Source: Liolophura sinensis
Taxonomy: Eukaryota > Mollusca > Polyplacophora > Chitonida > Chitonidae
Direction of reading: 5' to 3'
NCBI RefSeq assembly: GCF_032854445.1
Contig: NC_088303.1
Location: forward strand, 21,461,501-21,525,500
DNA length: 64,000 bases
A program made the translations under genes and the position numbers. Below the pieces are notes generated by a model that had not been told where the DNA came from, did no database searches, and saw nothing but the letters and a program-made list of their open reading frames with translations. Each line of letters starts with the position of its first letter. Position 1 is the first letter of the stretch. Below, one piece after another: positions 1 to 11,041 of this stretch.

Positions 1-1483
1 TCTATACAAACAGCCATTGTCTGGCCAAGAATTACCCCAAACACTTCCTAGATTTTATTATTACAAATATCAGGGGGAGCACAAATCTACTGATCATTTG
101 GTTTCTGTCCTTCAACACAAACGTCGTTGAACACGTATCGTGAAGCATATGAACTTCCTCTTGCACCTTAATACCTTAGCGTATGTCAACGTATGCAGGC
201 TCCTCTTTTATTCGTGGTTACAAATCTTGAGGCCACCATACTTAACAGGTTTTTCCTTCTGGCACAACATCAGTATGCATTACAATCATCGGTCAACATG
301 TTCAGAAAAATCGCTGGAAGGGATTCTAGCTTTGTTTAAAATGGCATTTTTGTGCTGACAAAATAAATAACTCGAAGATGAAATTATAGTTCCTTGTGTT
401 TCCTCTGTTTTGTTTAACTTGTCATCAACAATCAGCACTCGGCTTACTCACTGTCCAAAGTTTCCTTCAGTCAGTGAAAAGCGAAAAACACCGATATCTT
501 GAGCTTCCACAGCATGGAACTCAAACTGCAATTAGAATACTTTTTCTGATTTATAATGTTTAACTTCATAAGCTTGTTTGCTACACATTAAGAACCCATT
601 GCCTCGGATGACGTCATCATTATTAAAAAAAATAAGTGACATACTGGGCAGAAACTACTTTGCAGTAAAAATCGTTAGATGTTTATCGATGTATTTAGAT
701 GTTGATAACACTGGACTGCAGATTTGTTCAGTTGTATTATAATACATATCCTGTAGATTACACTGTATCTTATTCTGGACGGAGAAGGTCCGTGTGGAGA
801 TGGTTGTGAATAAACTCCTTCATTTTACCTGCCTCTCTTATTCGCCACATAAAGTACATATAATCTGAATTATGAAATAAAAATGCTTAATGACCTGCAC
901 TTATAAGAAAAAAGCACATACATAAAAAGTAGTCTTTGATGTAGAAAATAAGGAAATTAAGGTCACTAAAAGGATTTCCACGTTACGAAACAGAACCATT
1001 TAGTGCCGTGCTTCGTATTTTGTCAATCTTAAGCCCTTTCATGCCAAGCGGTCATGTTCAAAGCAGTCTTCGGTAACATGGATATGATTAATAATACCTG
1101 AGTCACCCAGTTCTACTCCAATCTTATCCTGTTTACGATAAGACTGACTCCAATCCATTTCTGCGAATTCACATTTCAATTTATCAACTCCATGGGTGAT
1201 GTTTTAACTTTCTAGTCAAATTAGTGGTCATGATATGTAAATTAAGACATGTCATCACATCAATTTTCCTTGGCTAGACATACAAGTTTGTTTTTCTGTG
1301 GTTAATTATCAGTCAGGTGGACGGTGCGACCGACTGTGTGATCATCTTGACCACGGACTTTGGTATTACGACACTGTCTCCTTCAAACAGGACGTGTCAA
1401 AGCCATTCTATTGACATTCCTTCTTTATTGGAATTTCATGCAGGCCAAGACACCAAACTTGACTCAAAAATCAGTACATATGC
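1..1483. other. Flank without recognised gene
   Basis: AT-rich sequence outside the duplication. Short open frames (such as 140-358) lack any motif. I see no RNA gene or repeat of known type here. Confidence 0.6.
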
Positions 1484-1775
1484 TGGGGGTTTTACGTCTT
1501 ACTTTTTTTTTACAATTGTCAGCCATTTGATGACGGCCAGTCCTTAGATAGTGTACATACATGTATGCTGTGTCTTGTGGTTGGGCGAGTCCATGCCACA
1601 GTTGGCTGTGCCAATGATGTATCATGTCGAAGACACCACGCGAGAGACCTCACCCAGTTACATTATACTTACACCGGGCCAACTAGTCCTGTTCTCGCCT
1701 CTCAATGCTGAGTGCCGGAGCGGGGTTTGATCTCAGGCCTCCGACTTGGATACGGGCCCTCTAACCACTAGGCTT
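1484..1775 (-). mobile_element. tRNA-derived SINE, related to the CACT-tail family
   Basis: The - strand head reads CCTAGTGGTTAGAGGGCCCG (A-box-like) followed by GAGATCAAACCCC (B-box-like). It then has a CCGGTGTAAGTATAATG segment and a degraded tail (GACGTAAAACCCC). Older than the SINE at 2078-2391 by its divergence. Confidence 0.65.
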
Positions 1776-2077
1776 ATCTTGCAGTTCACATAAGGCAAAT
1801 AGTTTCTCTCTGCTTAACTAAGATGCTCATTCGGTTCTCGCGCTCATCACCTCATTGTTTAGGCCATGACGTCGGTTTCGGCCACATAGCGCGCATTGGC
1901 TGTGTAGCATCGGTATGAATTCAACAAAAGTTGCCTGTGATACTCTTCATTGCGGTAAATGCGCTACACCAGTGTGTTGTTACGAGTTATAGTTTCCAAG
2001 TATAACTGTTGATCATCTGTAGAACTGACTGCAACTTGTACAAGCTATCCTTATATCTGCTAGGAATTGTTACTAGT

Positions 2078-2391
2078 GATAGTGATTGGGGTTTAACGCC
2101 GTGCTCAACAATTTTTCAGTCATATGACGACAAAGGAATCCTTAGGGTGTATGTAATGTACCTCCTTGTTGCAGGACGGATTTCCACCGCTCTTTTATCT
2201 AGTGCTGCCTCACTGAAACGACTTACCGAAGGCAAGTAAGTCGCCCCACGCAAGCCATTATACTGATACGGGTCAACCAGTCGTTGCACTATCCCCTCCA
2301 TGCTGAACGCCAAGCGAGGAAGCCACAACTTCCTCTTTTAAAGTCTTAGGTGTGACTCGACACAGGATTGATCCTGGATCTACCGCTCCCG
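2078..2391 (-). mobile_element. CACT-tail tRNA SINE, 5'-truncated, with 16-base TSD
   Basis: On the - strand it starts inside the tRNA head (CGGGAGCGGTAGATCC), continues through the AAAGAGGAAGTTGTGGCTTCCTCGC block, the TAAAAGAGCGGTGGAAATCC block and the tail AAATTGTTGAGCACGGCGTTAAACC. It is flanked by AGGAATTGTTACTAGT at 2062-2077 and 2392-2407, a perfect 16-base target duplication, so the truncation happened at insertion. Confidence 0.85.
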
Positions 2392-2736
2392 AGGAATTGT
2401 TACTAGTCATCTATACTAGTAGTTGCCAGTTGCATCTATAGTTTACTGGCATTTAGTTCGGAGATTATATTTTCGAGCTGTGGCCGTTGTGACCGTACAA
2501 TGATAATTGTTGCCAGTTAGTCCTACAATTTCTGGTAATTGTTGCCAGTTTGTCGTACAACTGCTGGCCGTATTACTTCTTGGACTCCAAACAGTCCATC
2601 GCACAAAAAACTGGCACAAAATTTGAATGAAGGAAAATTATTTAAATTCAATTGCGTTTTATCAAGAACTAAACTGAAAATCATCGCAATGCTTAAAGTA
2701 TTCAGTTATATTTACATTGCTGTTTTAAAACGTGGC

Positions 2737-3003
2737 GGGGCCTCCGTGGCTCAGTCGGTTAGCGCGATAGCGCAGCGTAATGACCCAGGGGTCTCTCACC
2801 AATGCCGTCGCTGTGAGTTCAAGTCCAGCTCATGCTGGCTTCCTCTCCGACCGTACGTGGGAAGGTCTGACAGCAACCAGCGGATGGTGGTGAGTTTCCC
2901 CCGGGCTCTGCCCGGTTTCCTTCCACCACAATGCTGGCTGCCGTCGTATAAGTGAAATATTCTTGAGTAAGGCGTAAAACGCCAATCAAATAAATAAATA
3001 AAT
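2737..3003 (+). mobile_element. Full-length tRNA-derived V-type SINE with perfect TSD
   Basis: The head has pol III boxes: A box TGGCTCAGTCGG at 2747-2758 and B box GAGTTCAAGTC at 2815-2825. The central GGGCTCTGCCCGGTTTCC-type domain resembles V-SINEs; the tail region has GGCGTAAAACGCCAATC and ends in AAAT repeats. It is flanked by AAAACGTGGC at 2727-2736 and 3004-3013. An intact head and perfect target duplication suggest a fairly young insertion. The RUDI family of molluscan V-SINEs is a likely match, but I cannot confirm the family name. Confidence 0.85.
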
Positions 3004-3214
3004 AAAACGTGGCATTGTCGTCGAGACAGAGTGATAGCTTCAGTATTTCGCTGAAACTAGAACCGATCTTGTTAATATCAGTTGGAGTAACTCACAGCTT
3101 GAGATAACCATTCGACAGAATAATTAATATATCTGTGCATGTATTCTATTATCTGTTTATTTGATCTGCGCCCTTAAGAAATCTATTAACCGCTACCCCT
3201 TACCAGTTACCTGC

Positions 3215-3345
3215 CAAAACTCCTGACTTACAGCTGCAGATGAACTGCGAGAATTCGAACACGCGACCTGACTGGCCAAAGGACTGATAGGTGGAGCGAG
3301 CCATCATTTTAACCATCTTAGCCAGCGAGGACCCACTTTGCGCTG
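3215..3345 (-). mobile_element. SINE head fragment
   Basis: The - strand shows a tRNA-like B box (GTGTTCGAATTCTCG) and the GTAAGTCAGGAG segment shared with the 37025-37200 and 61210-61385 copies. Fragmentary; the boundaries are approximate. Confidence 0.5.
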
Positions 3346-5354
3346 TTTAAGTTAAAGACAGACTTGTGTAGCCCTCATTTTCCAGTATCATTTTCCTGTG
3401 ACACATGTTCGTGTATATTTTACTGATGAAGATTATGGTTTTGTGTCCTCAGCCACACTGTCTCCCAACTTGGCTTCACGGCCGTTACATTGCACAATAC
3501 CCAGGGTCAGCTGGTGTGCACAGATTCGCTACGGTGGAACAGTGACAGGGTCTGAAATAGATAAAGCCAGTGTTGCCATTGGGGCAAAATAACAGCGACA
3601 GTTGAGTCGTTCTGTGTAATCGTATTGGGATTGTGCCATGCGGCTATGTGAATATCTCTACCCAATCTGACATTCAGGCTCAAGAGAGATATGCAAATTT
3701 TGAAAAGGCACTGCTTATAACAAAGTTAGGTGTGTCAGTGAACAAACGATCCATTAAGGATGTCGTCTGGGAACTTCAGCCAATTATAGCGGAAGTGCTC
3801 ACGGCAAATTTCTTTTTTATTCAATATGCACTGATTACTCGGTTCGCCTCATGCAGGTACGGCTGATCTCTGGCCATGCGAGCTAAAGGACTTCATTCCT
3901 TAGCTTCTAGTGGATATATTTATTAAGTCAGCAGTGGTGAAAATATTGGATGAGATGTTTTAAACTGAGTTACTGAATGGTATTGAAGTCATCATTTGTT
4001 ATAAGTTGTCATCTCTCCACGGGCCTCAAATTACCCTAGATGACATAAAAATCGACCACAAAAGAGCATTTTGGGAGGAAAATAAACGTCATGAGATATT
4101 ACTTCTGGTGCTAAAATTCACATTTTCCCAGGAGGATATCATTCTACTTTCTAAACACCCCTCAAAGCACCTTCCTAAAATCAATACAACTCCCTGAATC
4201 TGAAAAAATGAGCAACTCAGTTATGGTTTCGTATGGCTTAGTTATACAAAATTTTAGGTCATTTAAGGTATGCACGACCAAAGACAATGTCCGGCCTAAC
4301 AGCCGTCACACGCAACCATTTTTGTAATTTACTGTTTTACTGATACATATACTGTTTGGTGTTAGTGTTTAATCCGTGATAATCCCGGTGATAATCCTAT
4401 TGTACTCCTAGGCGCAGAAAATAAAATGTATTCCCCTGAGCCGGGTAAATTTTAATATAGGCGTCAAATTAGCTCATCATAGTGGAAATGCTGATAAAAA
4501 AATTGTTGTTTGAGTTGGGTAAACCTTATAGAGCATCATAAAAAGGTGTTTTGTGTCTGTCAATATCAAACCGTCAGTTTGGACGTCCAGCGTGACATTG
4601 AATATTGCTACTTTTTTAAGCATTTACATGAACAGTTGGAATAAGAACTTAACCAAGGTAAACTGAGAAAAGAATTGGTTTCACCAGTTACCTTTGACCA
4701 TTTGTCATCTATCACACTGCCGTCGCTGTTCTGTACGCAGTTTTATGCTCCATGACCTAGTCTTATATTCGATTAGATCGATTCCTGATTAACGTATTTA
4801 ACAGTAATTCTTGAGTTAAAGTGGTGTGACAAGACACATTAAATGTATAGCTCAAAAGACAGGAAATGACCACCAGGATAATGATGTTGTCGACGTTGAA
4901 TTGAAAACCAAAAATAAATGGTAAAAGCGAGGTCAGTATACCATTAACAGTGCTGGGCCTATAACTCCCAATCTTGCTGCCCAGATCGGAATAAGATCAT
5001 GTATTGGACATTTTATTGAATGAAAAAAAAGGCATTTGAACATATTTTGTATGGTGGGTATTTGGGACCTCTTGGTGTATATCGTCTTTGCGAATTAATG
5101 TAATAAATGAGGATGTAGCGCATGTTTTAATAGATACATATGCTCTACAATTTCGTCTTCTCATCTAACAATTGTGTTCAACCTGAATTTTTCTTTTAAG
5201 TTACATTATTGGTCAGTCACAACCATCCCTTGTTATTCTCACTTCGACAAATCACGCAAGCCGAAATACCTGTACAAGTAAACAAGTTGAATGATTATGG
5301 CGTGACGCACCTGTTGCAATAATTCAGCTAGTGTGCGGGGGAAGACGTATAAAA
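3346..5354. other. Flank without recognised gene
   Basis: Two adjacent short + frames (3398-3592 and 3633-3866) have a somewhat protein-like composition but no family I recognise and no convincing splice pairing. The remainder is AT-rich with nothing identifiable. Confidence 0.5.
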
Positions 5355-6419
5355 TATAGTCTAAAAGTAGGTGGAGACAAGGCCTATACTGAGTCTGTTT
5401 TATTTGATTCTAGTTTTTAGGAGGTGTAATTCTATACTTAAGGTAATCATTGATTATTTATTGTGACTAGCAAGAAACATTTGGAAATTTCAAAAAAAAT
5501 TCTTGAAAGAGCCAATTACTCAGACAATGTGTCATTTTTGGTAGAAATTTGATGACAAACAAGGGCGATGATTAAAAGGTGATCGGTTAACTCAAGCCTA
5601 ACAACAAGCTATACGTACTGCTTGTGGGTTTCTGAATACCTACAAAAACTGTGTTTATACGTGGGAACATATGGAACTTTGTTATGGGAAAGCTTGTTTG
5701 GATAAAGAAAATTATGCTGTGTCAGTCAACAGTTATGGGTTTACCCAGACGTCTGGCCAAAGCTTCAATTTCTGTTCAGCTGTTTGGACGATGAAATTGT
5801 CGGAACGGTGGTATTTCCATATTTAGATATACATTTGGCCAAGAAGCATTGGCTTAGAAGCTTATATCTGTAAAAAGAAACATCAGAGCTAAGCTCATTC
5901 CTGGAAGAGCATCATTGAATCACTCATGGTTTTGTGATATTCACTTCCAAAGTTTATCGGTATCAAGAATAACTTCAGTATTTGTAAAAATCATTATTAA
6001 TGATATATCCTGGATATGTTTAGTTCCATAAGGTCAGCCGTATCTCAAGAAATACATCCAGCGACACTTTGTCTTTGTCAGCTGGGTCGAAAATATTGCC
6101 GATATTGCCACTTATAGCTAGCTACACAAAGTTAATTTAAAAGTGATTTGCATTCGCTCGTATTGTTCTGCACAGTGATAGTTATGTGTGAGTTTGTAGG
6201 TTCATCAGCTTTCAAAATATTCAAGACAACTGATAGTATTAGCTCATTGATTTTGTTGCACACCTGTTCATTGAATCGTCTGTGGATGTTTTTGTAGTTT
6301 TACGGAGCAACGCCAATACAATTAAATCGGCTTCGGGACCAGAAAACATTTAGCGTTTGGTTGATCTTGCGACTCGCCGGTTGATTCCAGATTTATGTAT
6401 GTATGTATATATGTGTATT

Positions 6420-6558
6420 TTGGTTTTTTCGTCGTACTTGACAATATTTCAGTCATGTGACGAGTAGGAGTCATTAGGTGTATGTACATATAAAATGTTT
6501 TCTTGTGGCACCAGACATGACACCCCACCCAGTCACATTATACTGACGCCGGTAAGTC
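6420..6558 (-). mobile_element. CACT-tail type SINE fragment
   Basis: The - strand has CCGGCGTCAGTATAATGTGACTGGGTGGGGTG-like sequence and the tail CATGACTGAAATATTGTCAAGTACGACG. It lies in the A-only stretch 5490-6567, so it may be the cause or a passenger of that difference. Confidence 0.6.
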
Positions 6559-7739
6559 TTTGATATATGACCCGATTTTTGAAGCGGACCGATGTTACTC
6601 ACGTAGATTAATGATGTAGAGCCATACAGAGTTTTATCGTTTTGGTGAAAAATTGTTTGACAAATTATCATCTCAGATAGATATGATAGATACATAGATA
6701 GATACATTTACACTTCTTACAAAGTTTAACACATTTAAAACCATTCTTTTCGTCTTACTATTGTTGTGCTTATAATGTGCGGAGTTGTATATCTTGATAT
6801 TCACGATCTGTAGCATTCCTGTGAGTGATCAATGAAGCAATATGTCAAGCTTTATGTAGTCGTACTTTTCTCTGTAGCGGCATATACCGTTACCGTTTAC
6901 CGTTTTTCGATTCCCTTATCAGCCTCACTCTGAATAAAATGTTTCTAAAGGCGTGTCCAAAATTGGCTGAAACGTGTAATCCACCTCTAAGCGGAAAATC
7001 TGAATTAATTTTAAGAATGGCTGTATATTTTACACACTCACGCACCAACACAGGCAAATACAATCAATTTGTTCAGTCGAAAGTGTATTAGGTAATACTG
7101 GTATTATGTTACATTTTTTATTTAAATATTTTATTTAAAGTGAGCAGCCAACACAGCTTTCCAAAGTCAAAGTATAACAAATGCAGTTTTAGTTCATATT
7201 TAATGTCATGTTACAAAATTTTTTAGGCTTAGTACAAAATTGAAGAGATTGCTTAAAGTTAAATCTGGTATTAATTCTTGAAACAGTCTCAGACTAAATG
7301 AAATGTTTTTCTGTTGGAGACAAAGGTATTGTAATAGCAAAAATATGCCTAACATATGTCAAACAATTTTGTCAAAAAAAAACAACAAATGTTTGAATTC
7401 CACGAGGAAAATAACAACGAAACCTGCAAAAAATATCTGTCTATATGCAAACAGTTTAAGACTCTTTCGGTTAATATATATTTGCGTATGGTGTAACCCT
7501 TTAAAGTGAATGTTTCATTTTATGACTGTAACATGACTCAAACGTTGTAAAGGTAGGCGCATCAGTCTCATGGGGCCTCATGGGATCACAATGAACTGAT
7601 AAAACTCTTTATCATATAACTATGTCCGTTACCTAACTGCCACAGATATCGTGTATGCAACACCTGACTCCGTGAGGTAAATTTAACCAGGGTTTTCAGT
7701 AAATTAATACCAAATTATTGTAGGAAAACATTGTACGAA

Positions 7740-8546
7740 GCATATTGTACGATGCAACGTTACAGACAGACTGAGCAGATATCCGACAGACCAAGAACAG
7801 GAAGGCCTAGGTTAACTATGCCCAGAGAAGACCGGTACCTGAGCACCTTACCACTAAGGAACCAATGCCCTAGGTCACCGGGTCAGTCGGCGGACCGTGT
7901 CCAGGAGACTCATGGCTCACGGAATTAGGGCCTATCGACCATTCACTGAGCAGTTGTTGACAGCCAAACATCGTCGCCAGAGGTTGCAATGGGCTCGAAT
8001 TGTACGCCGTTGGCAGCGAAGTGATTGGCAACGTGTTGTTGTCACGAATAAAGGCCGCTTCCGCCTGTTCCGAGACGATGGCAAACAGCGAGTTTATCGT
8101 CGAAGAGGCAAGCGAACGGGATTCGTGGAGAGGAACGGACACCACTAGTCATCATGTAGGGAACCTAACAGCTCAACATTACGTGGATGAAATTCTACGT
8201 CCTGTTGTCCTGCCATTCCTTCAACAGCAGCCACGTGGTGTCCTGTACCAGCACAACAACGCCAGACCCCATACAGCTCCAGTTCTGCAGAACTTCCTGG
8301 ACGCCGACGACGTCAACGTCTTGCCGTGGCCTGCACGTTCCCCAGATATGTCCCCCATAGAACACCTTAGGAATATCATGGGTCGTCGAGCAGGACAACG
8401 GCCACACCTTGCAGTCAACCGACAAGAACTGGCGTTCGCTCTCCAAGATGGGTGGCAACGAATCCCATGTCATCTCAGCAGACGACTGACTTTTCCAGTG
8501 CGAGGGGTGAAGCAAGGGGTGGCCAAACACGATATTGATTGGTTTT
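7740..8546 (+). pseudogene. Tc1/mariner-type transposase remnant
   Basis: Three overlapping frames (about 7740-7880, 7897-8148, 8146-8546) together resemble a Tc1-family transposase. The linker has SDRPRTGRPRLTMPREDRY, the middle has RRQRLQWARIVRRW, and the end has NARPHTAPVLQNFL and LPWPARSPDMSPIEHL. The N-terminal helix-turn-helix region is missing. Two of the three catalytic acids are changed: the first Asp motif reads TNKGRF and the second QHNNARPHT. The Glu in SPIEHL remains. Part of the central region before AQHYVDEIL is deleted. No clear terminal inverted repeats were found. Block B has unrelated sequence of about 190 bases at this point. Confidence 0.85.
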
Positions 8547-8804
8547 GATATTGACTGATTTTAAAAATAATCAACCTTTTGTATACTTTCCCCATTGTTA
8601 GTCAAGATAGAATGGGTATTTTTCTACCCCTGCTCTGTTCACTTGTAAAATGATTTGAGGACTGCTTTGTCCGTTCTTACTCAAGACTTTCAATATCTAG
8701 TCATTGGTCTTTTCAATTTATTAAACTTCAGTCATTCCGTTTGTTGCTTTGGCAAAATAAATTGAATTGAACTCTTTGTAAAGTTTCTTTTGGCCGTCAA
8801 TTTA

Positions 8805-9585
8805 TATTTATATACATTTGGAGACCAAAACTGCCCAAATTTTAAACGCGGCTCCAAAAATAACTTCTACGCATCAAGCATAGTTAATACCCCGACGACG
8901 CGGCATTTATTAGAGCTCAGTGAAAATACAACTGACTTTCTTGGTGAAAATCCTTAACGTTTGTCCCCTAAGCAACCAAAATACACGCAGATAAATATTC
9001 ACATGTTGATCCCATGCAGTCGGTGATCTGATCTCGTTTCACTCAGGGGCGAATAAAAATTTATTACATGAATCCGAAATTTAGGCCTACCGTTTCTATG
9101 AACCTGGGGTCTTTCGTCTTCCCATCTTCTGGATGTAAACAGTAAAAAAAGTTAATATATTCGGCGTTCACACACTCACGCCAGTCGTCAGTAATTTCAT
9201 AATTAATTTCTACCACCGTTCCTTTCAAACAAGATGTGATTTTAAACCATACCGCACGGTGAAACTGTGCGTAGCATAGTCCATGTCTTTCTCACGTGAC
9301 GACAGAACGTTAGAGGATTCCCGTGGCGCAGGATATGAGCGCGTTTCATAAAGTGGCCACCTTGTAATAGTCTAAGCTCGTGAATGTTCACTGTATTGAT
9401 TTGTTTTGAATATTTTTTCTAACAATTAAAACTAAAGAAATACAAATTTAAAGAACATAATCATATTCGAGCTGAAAATTTTTATAGATGAACTACATTT
9501 TGTCGGTGCAGGGTCTATATTTGTAACAAAACGGTCTACTGATTGATGAAAAACCGTTTGCGTTTTGACCACTTATTACGCAAAT
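8805..9585. other. Duplicated intergenic sequence
   Basis: It matches 42960-43895 in block B, which carries about 180 extra bases (43370-43550). No gene was recognised in either copy. Confidence 0.6.
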
Positions 9586-9655
9586 ATAAAGGTATATGAC
9601 AAATAGATTATCACAAAAGTGCAGGTTCCGCGATTTTGTATCAGCTCTCGTTTTG

Positions 9656-9718
9656 TGAGGTCGGCCTGTCGCATGAGCCTTGCTCTTCCACCTCGGCTGT
9701 TAAGACAGGCCGACCTCA
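9656..9718. other. Perfect 15-base hairpin in A-only sequence
   Basis: Left arm TGAGGTCGGCCTGTC (9656-9670) and right arm GACAGGCCGACCTCA (9704-9718) are exact reverse complements, with a further AGCC/GGCT pairing inside and a loop of about 33 bases. It lies within about 125 bases (9587-9711) that block B lacks at 43895. It could be a small hairpin element or pre-miRNA-like fold; no family was recognised. Confidence 0.6.
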
Positions 9719-9950
9719 GACAACTCCAGCTAATACATCATCCCAGGTCACACACTTTTATGATAATCTCTGTGAGTAGGGCGGACCCTCAAGAGGTGTC
9801 ATTATAAAACATGGAGATCAGTATCGGGAGGGATTACTATGAGGTAGACCTGTTAAGACAGGGACAAGTGTTATATTACTTTGGATAATTAAAATTTTTG
9901 ATGTTACACAATGAATGTATCCATCAAGGCTATAGTCTTCTTCCAACAGC

Positions 9951-10929
9951 TGTTACGGTATTGAAAACAGCAACAGAAAACAGACTCAGTGACCCAATAT
10001 TACAATGTAAACAATGGCTTTATATATAAAATGAGACGTACAGTTTTACAAACAGTTCAACAACATACACATCAGTATTACCGGTCTTTACAAGTTTCCA
10101 GTTCACCTTTGCATCCCAATGAATGTATTCCAGGAAATCCAACGTAAAGACAATGGGATAAACACACAATTCACAAATTGTCCTAGACAGGTACTTCGCC
10201 AGGTTAGCGAACACGAACACAGTACACAGGTTACACAGAACTGGAACAGTCAAGCCTTTGAATGACGTCACACCCGCAGAGCACAACACAGGGTAAATAC
10301 AGGCATGGAGGTATAATCCACTTCAGATCAGTCACAGCTCCCGCAGAAGCTCACAAACGAGCCGTTCAGAGACGTAGAGTAATGTCACCTTGTGGCAGAA
10401 CGAACGTCCTTTGCAAAACTGAAAACTTAAGTTTAGAGTCCTTGACGACCTTGTTGGTCAGGTGAGGTCAGCGTGTTAAACAAACTACACAGTCAACACT
10501 GTATAATCATAATAAAGATCCGAACACCAATAAACGGGACTTCCGCAGAAATTCACATAAACCAGACATCAGTGGTACACAAACGGTGCCGGCATAAAAA
10601 TCTGTCCTCCCAAATGAAACTGGCATCACCAGCTCATATAAATATAATGGACTCGATACGAGAGCGTCGCACACTCTCCTGGCTCCCAGTGGATGCAGCA
10701 AAATACCTCCCCTCTGCACAGAAAACACGGCTTATATACTTGCCAGGTGGATTCAACTATTCTTAGACACAGAATTAACAGCCAATGAACAGCCAGTTAA
10801 ATAAACAGAGCATTGAACAAGGTGCTTTCGGCCAGGTCCGCGCTGTACATATATAACAGGGCCTGTTATGCTTTCACAAAGGTCCGCAGACTAACAGTAC
10901 ATGAAAACGTTAAATAGTCATACATAACA
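9951..10929 (-). repeat. 3' LTR of the Gmr1-type element
   Basis: 979 bases, the downstream LTR in the element's orientation. Perfect 5-base inverted ends (TGTTA and TAACA). It differs from the other LTR by four substitutions seen by eye. Open frames inside it are conserved only because the LTRs are recent copies of each other; I see no protein family in them. Confidence 0.95.
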
Positions 10930-10940
10930 CCCCCACCCTT
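10930..10940 (-). promoter_or_regulatory. Polypurine tract
   Basis: On the - strand AAGGGTGGGGG directly abuts the 3' LTR, the expected place and composition for plus-strand priming. Confidence 0.75.
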
Positions 10941-11041
10941 CAGGGAAAGAAAGTTTTGCATAAAACTTTCTTTAACATATTCATAATTATGAATAATAAT
11001 AACGTTTACCACAGTATAAAAACAAAGCTGCAGAAAACCAA

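Noticed and set aside
2737-2832. tRNA-like head as a genuine tRNA gene
   Set aside because: A and B boxes are present, but the cloverleaf is not convincing and it is joined to a SINE body with tail and target duplication.
8000-8548. Long + strand frame as a possible host gene
   Set aside because: It contains Tc1/mariner motifs (NARPHTA, SPIEHL) and is one piece of a dead transposase.
7655-8805. Terminal inverted repeats for the Tc1/mariner copy
   Set aside because: I compared both sides of the segment missing from block B and found no convincing inverted pair or TA duplication.
10020-10766. Several open frames repeated at 10020-10766 and 15112-15858
   Set aside because: They lie inside the two LTRs and are duplicated with them; no protein motif is seen.
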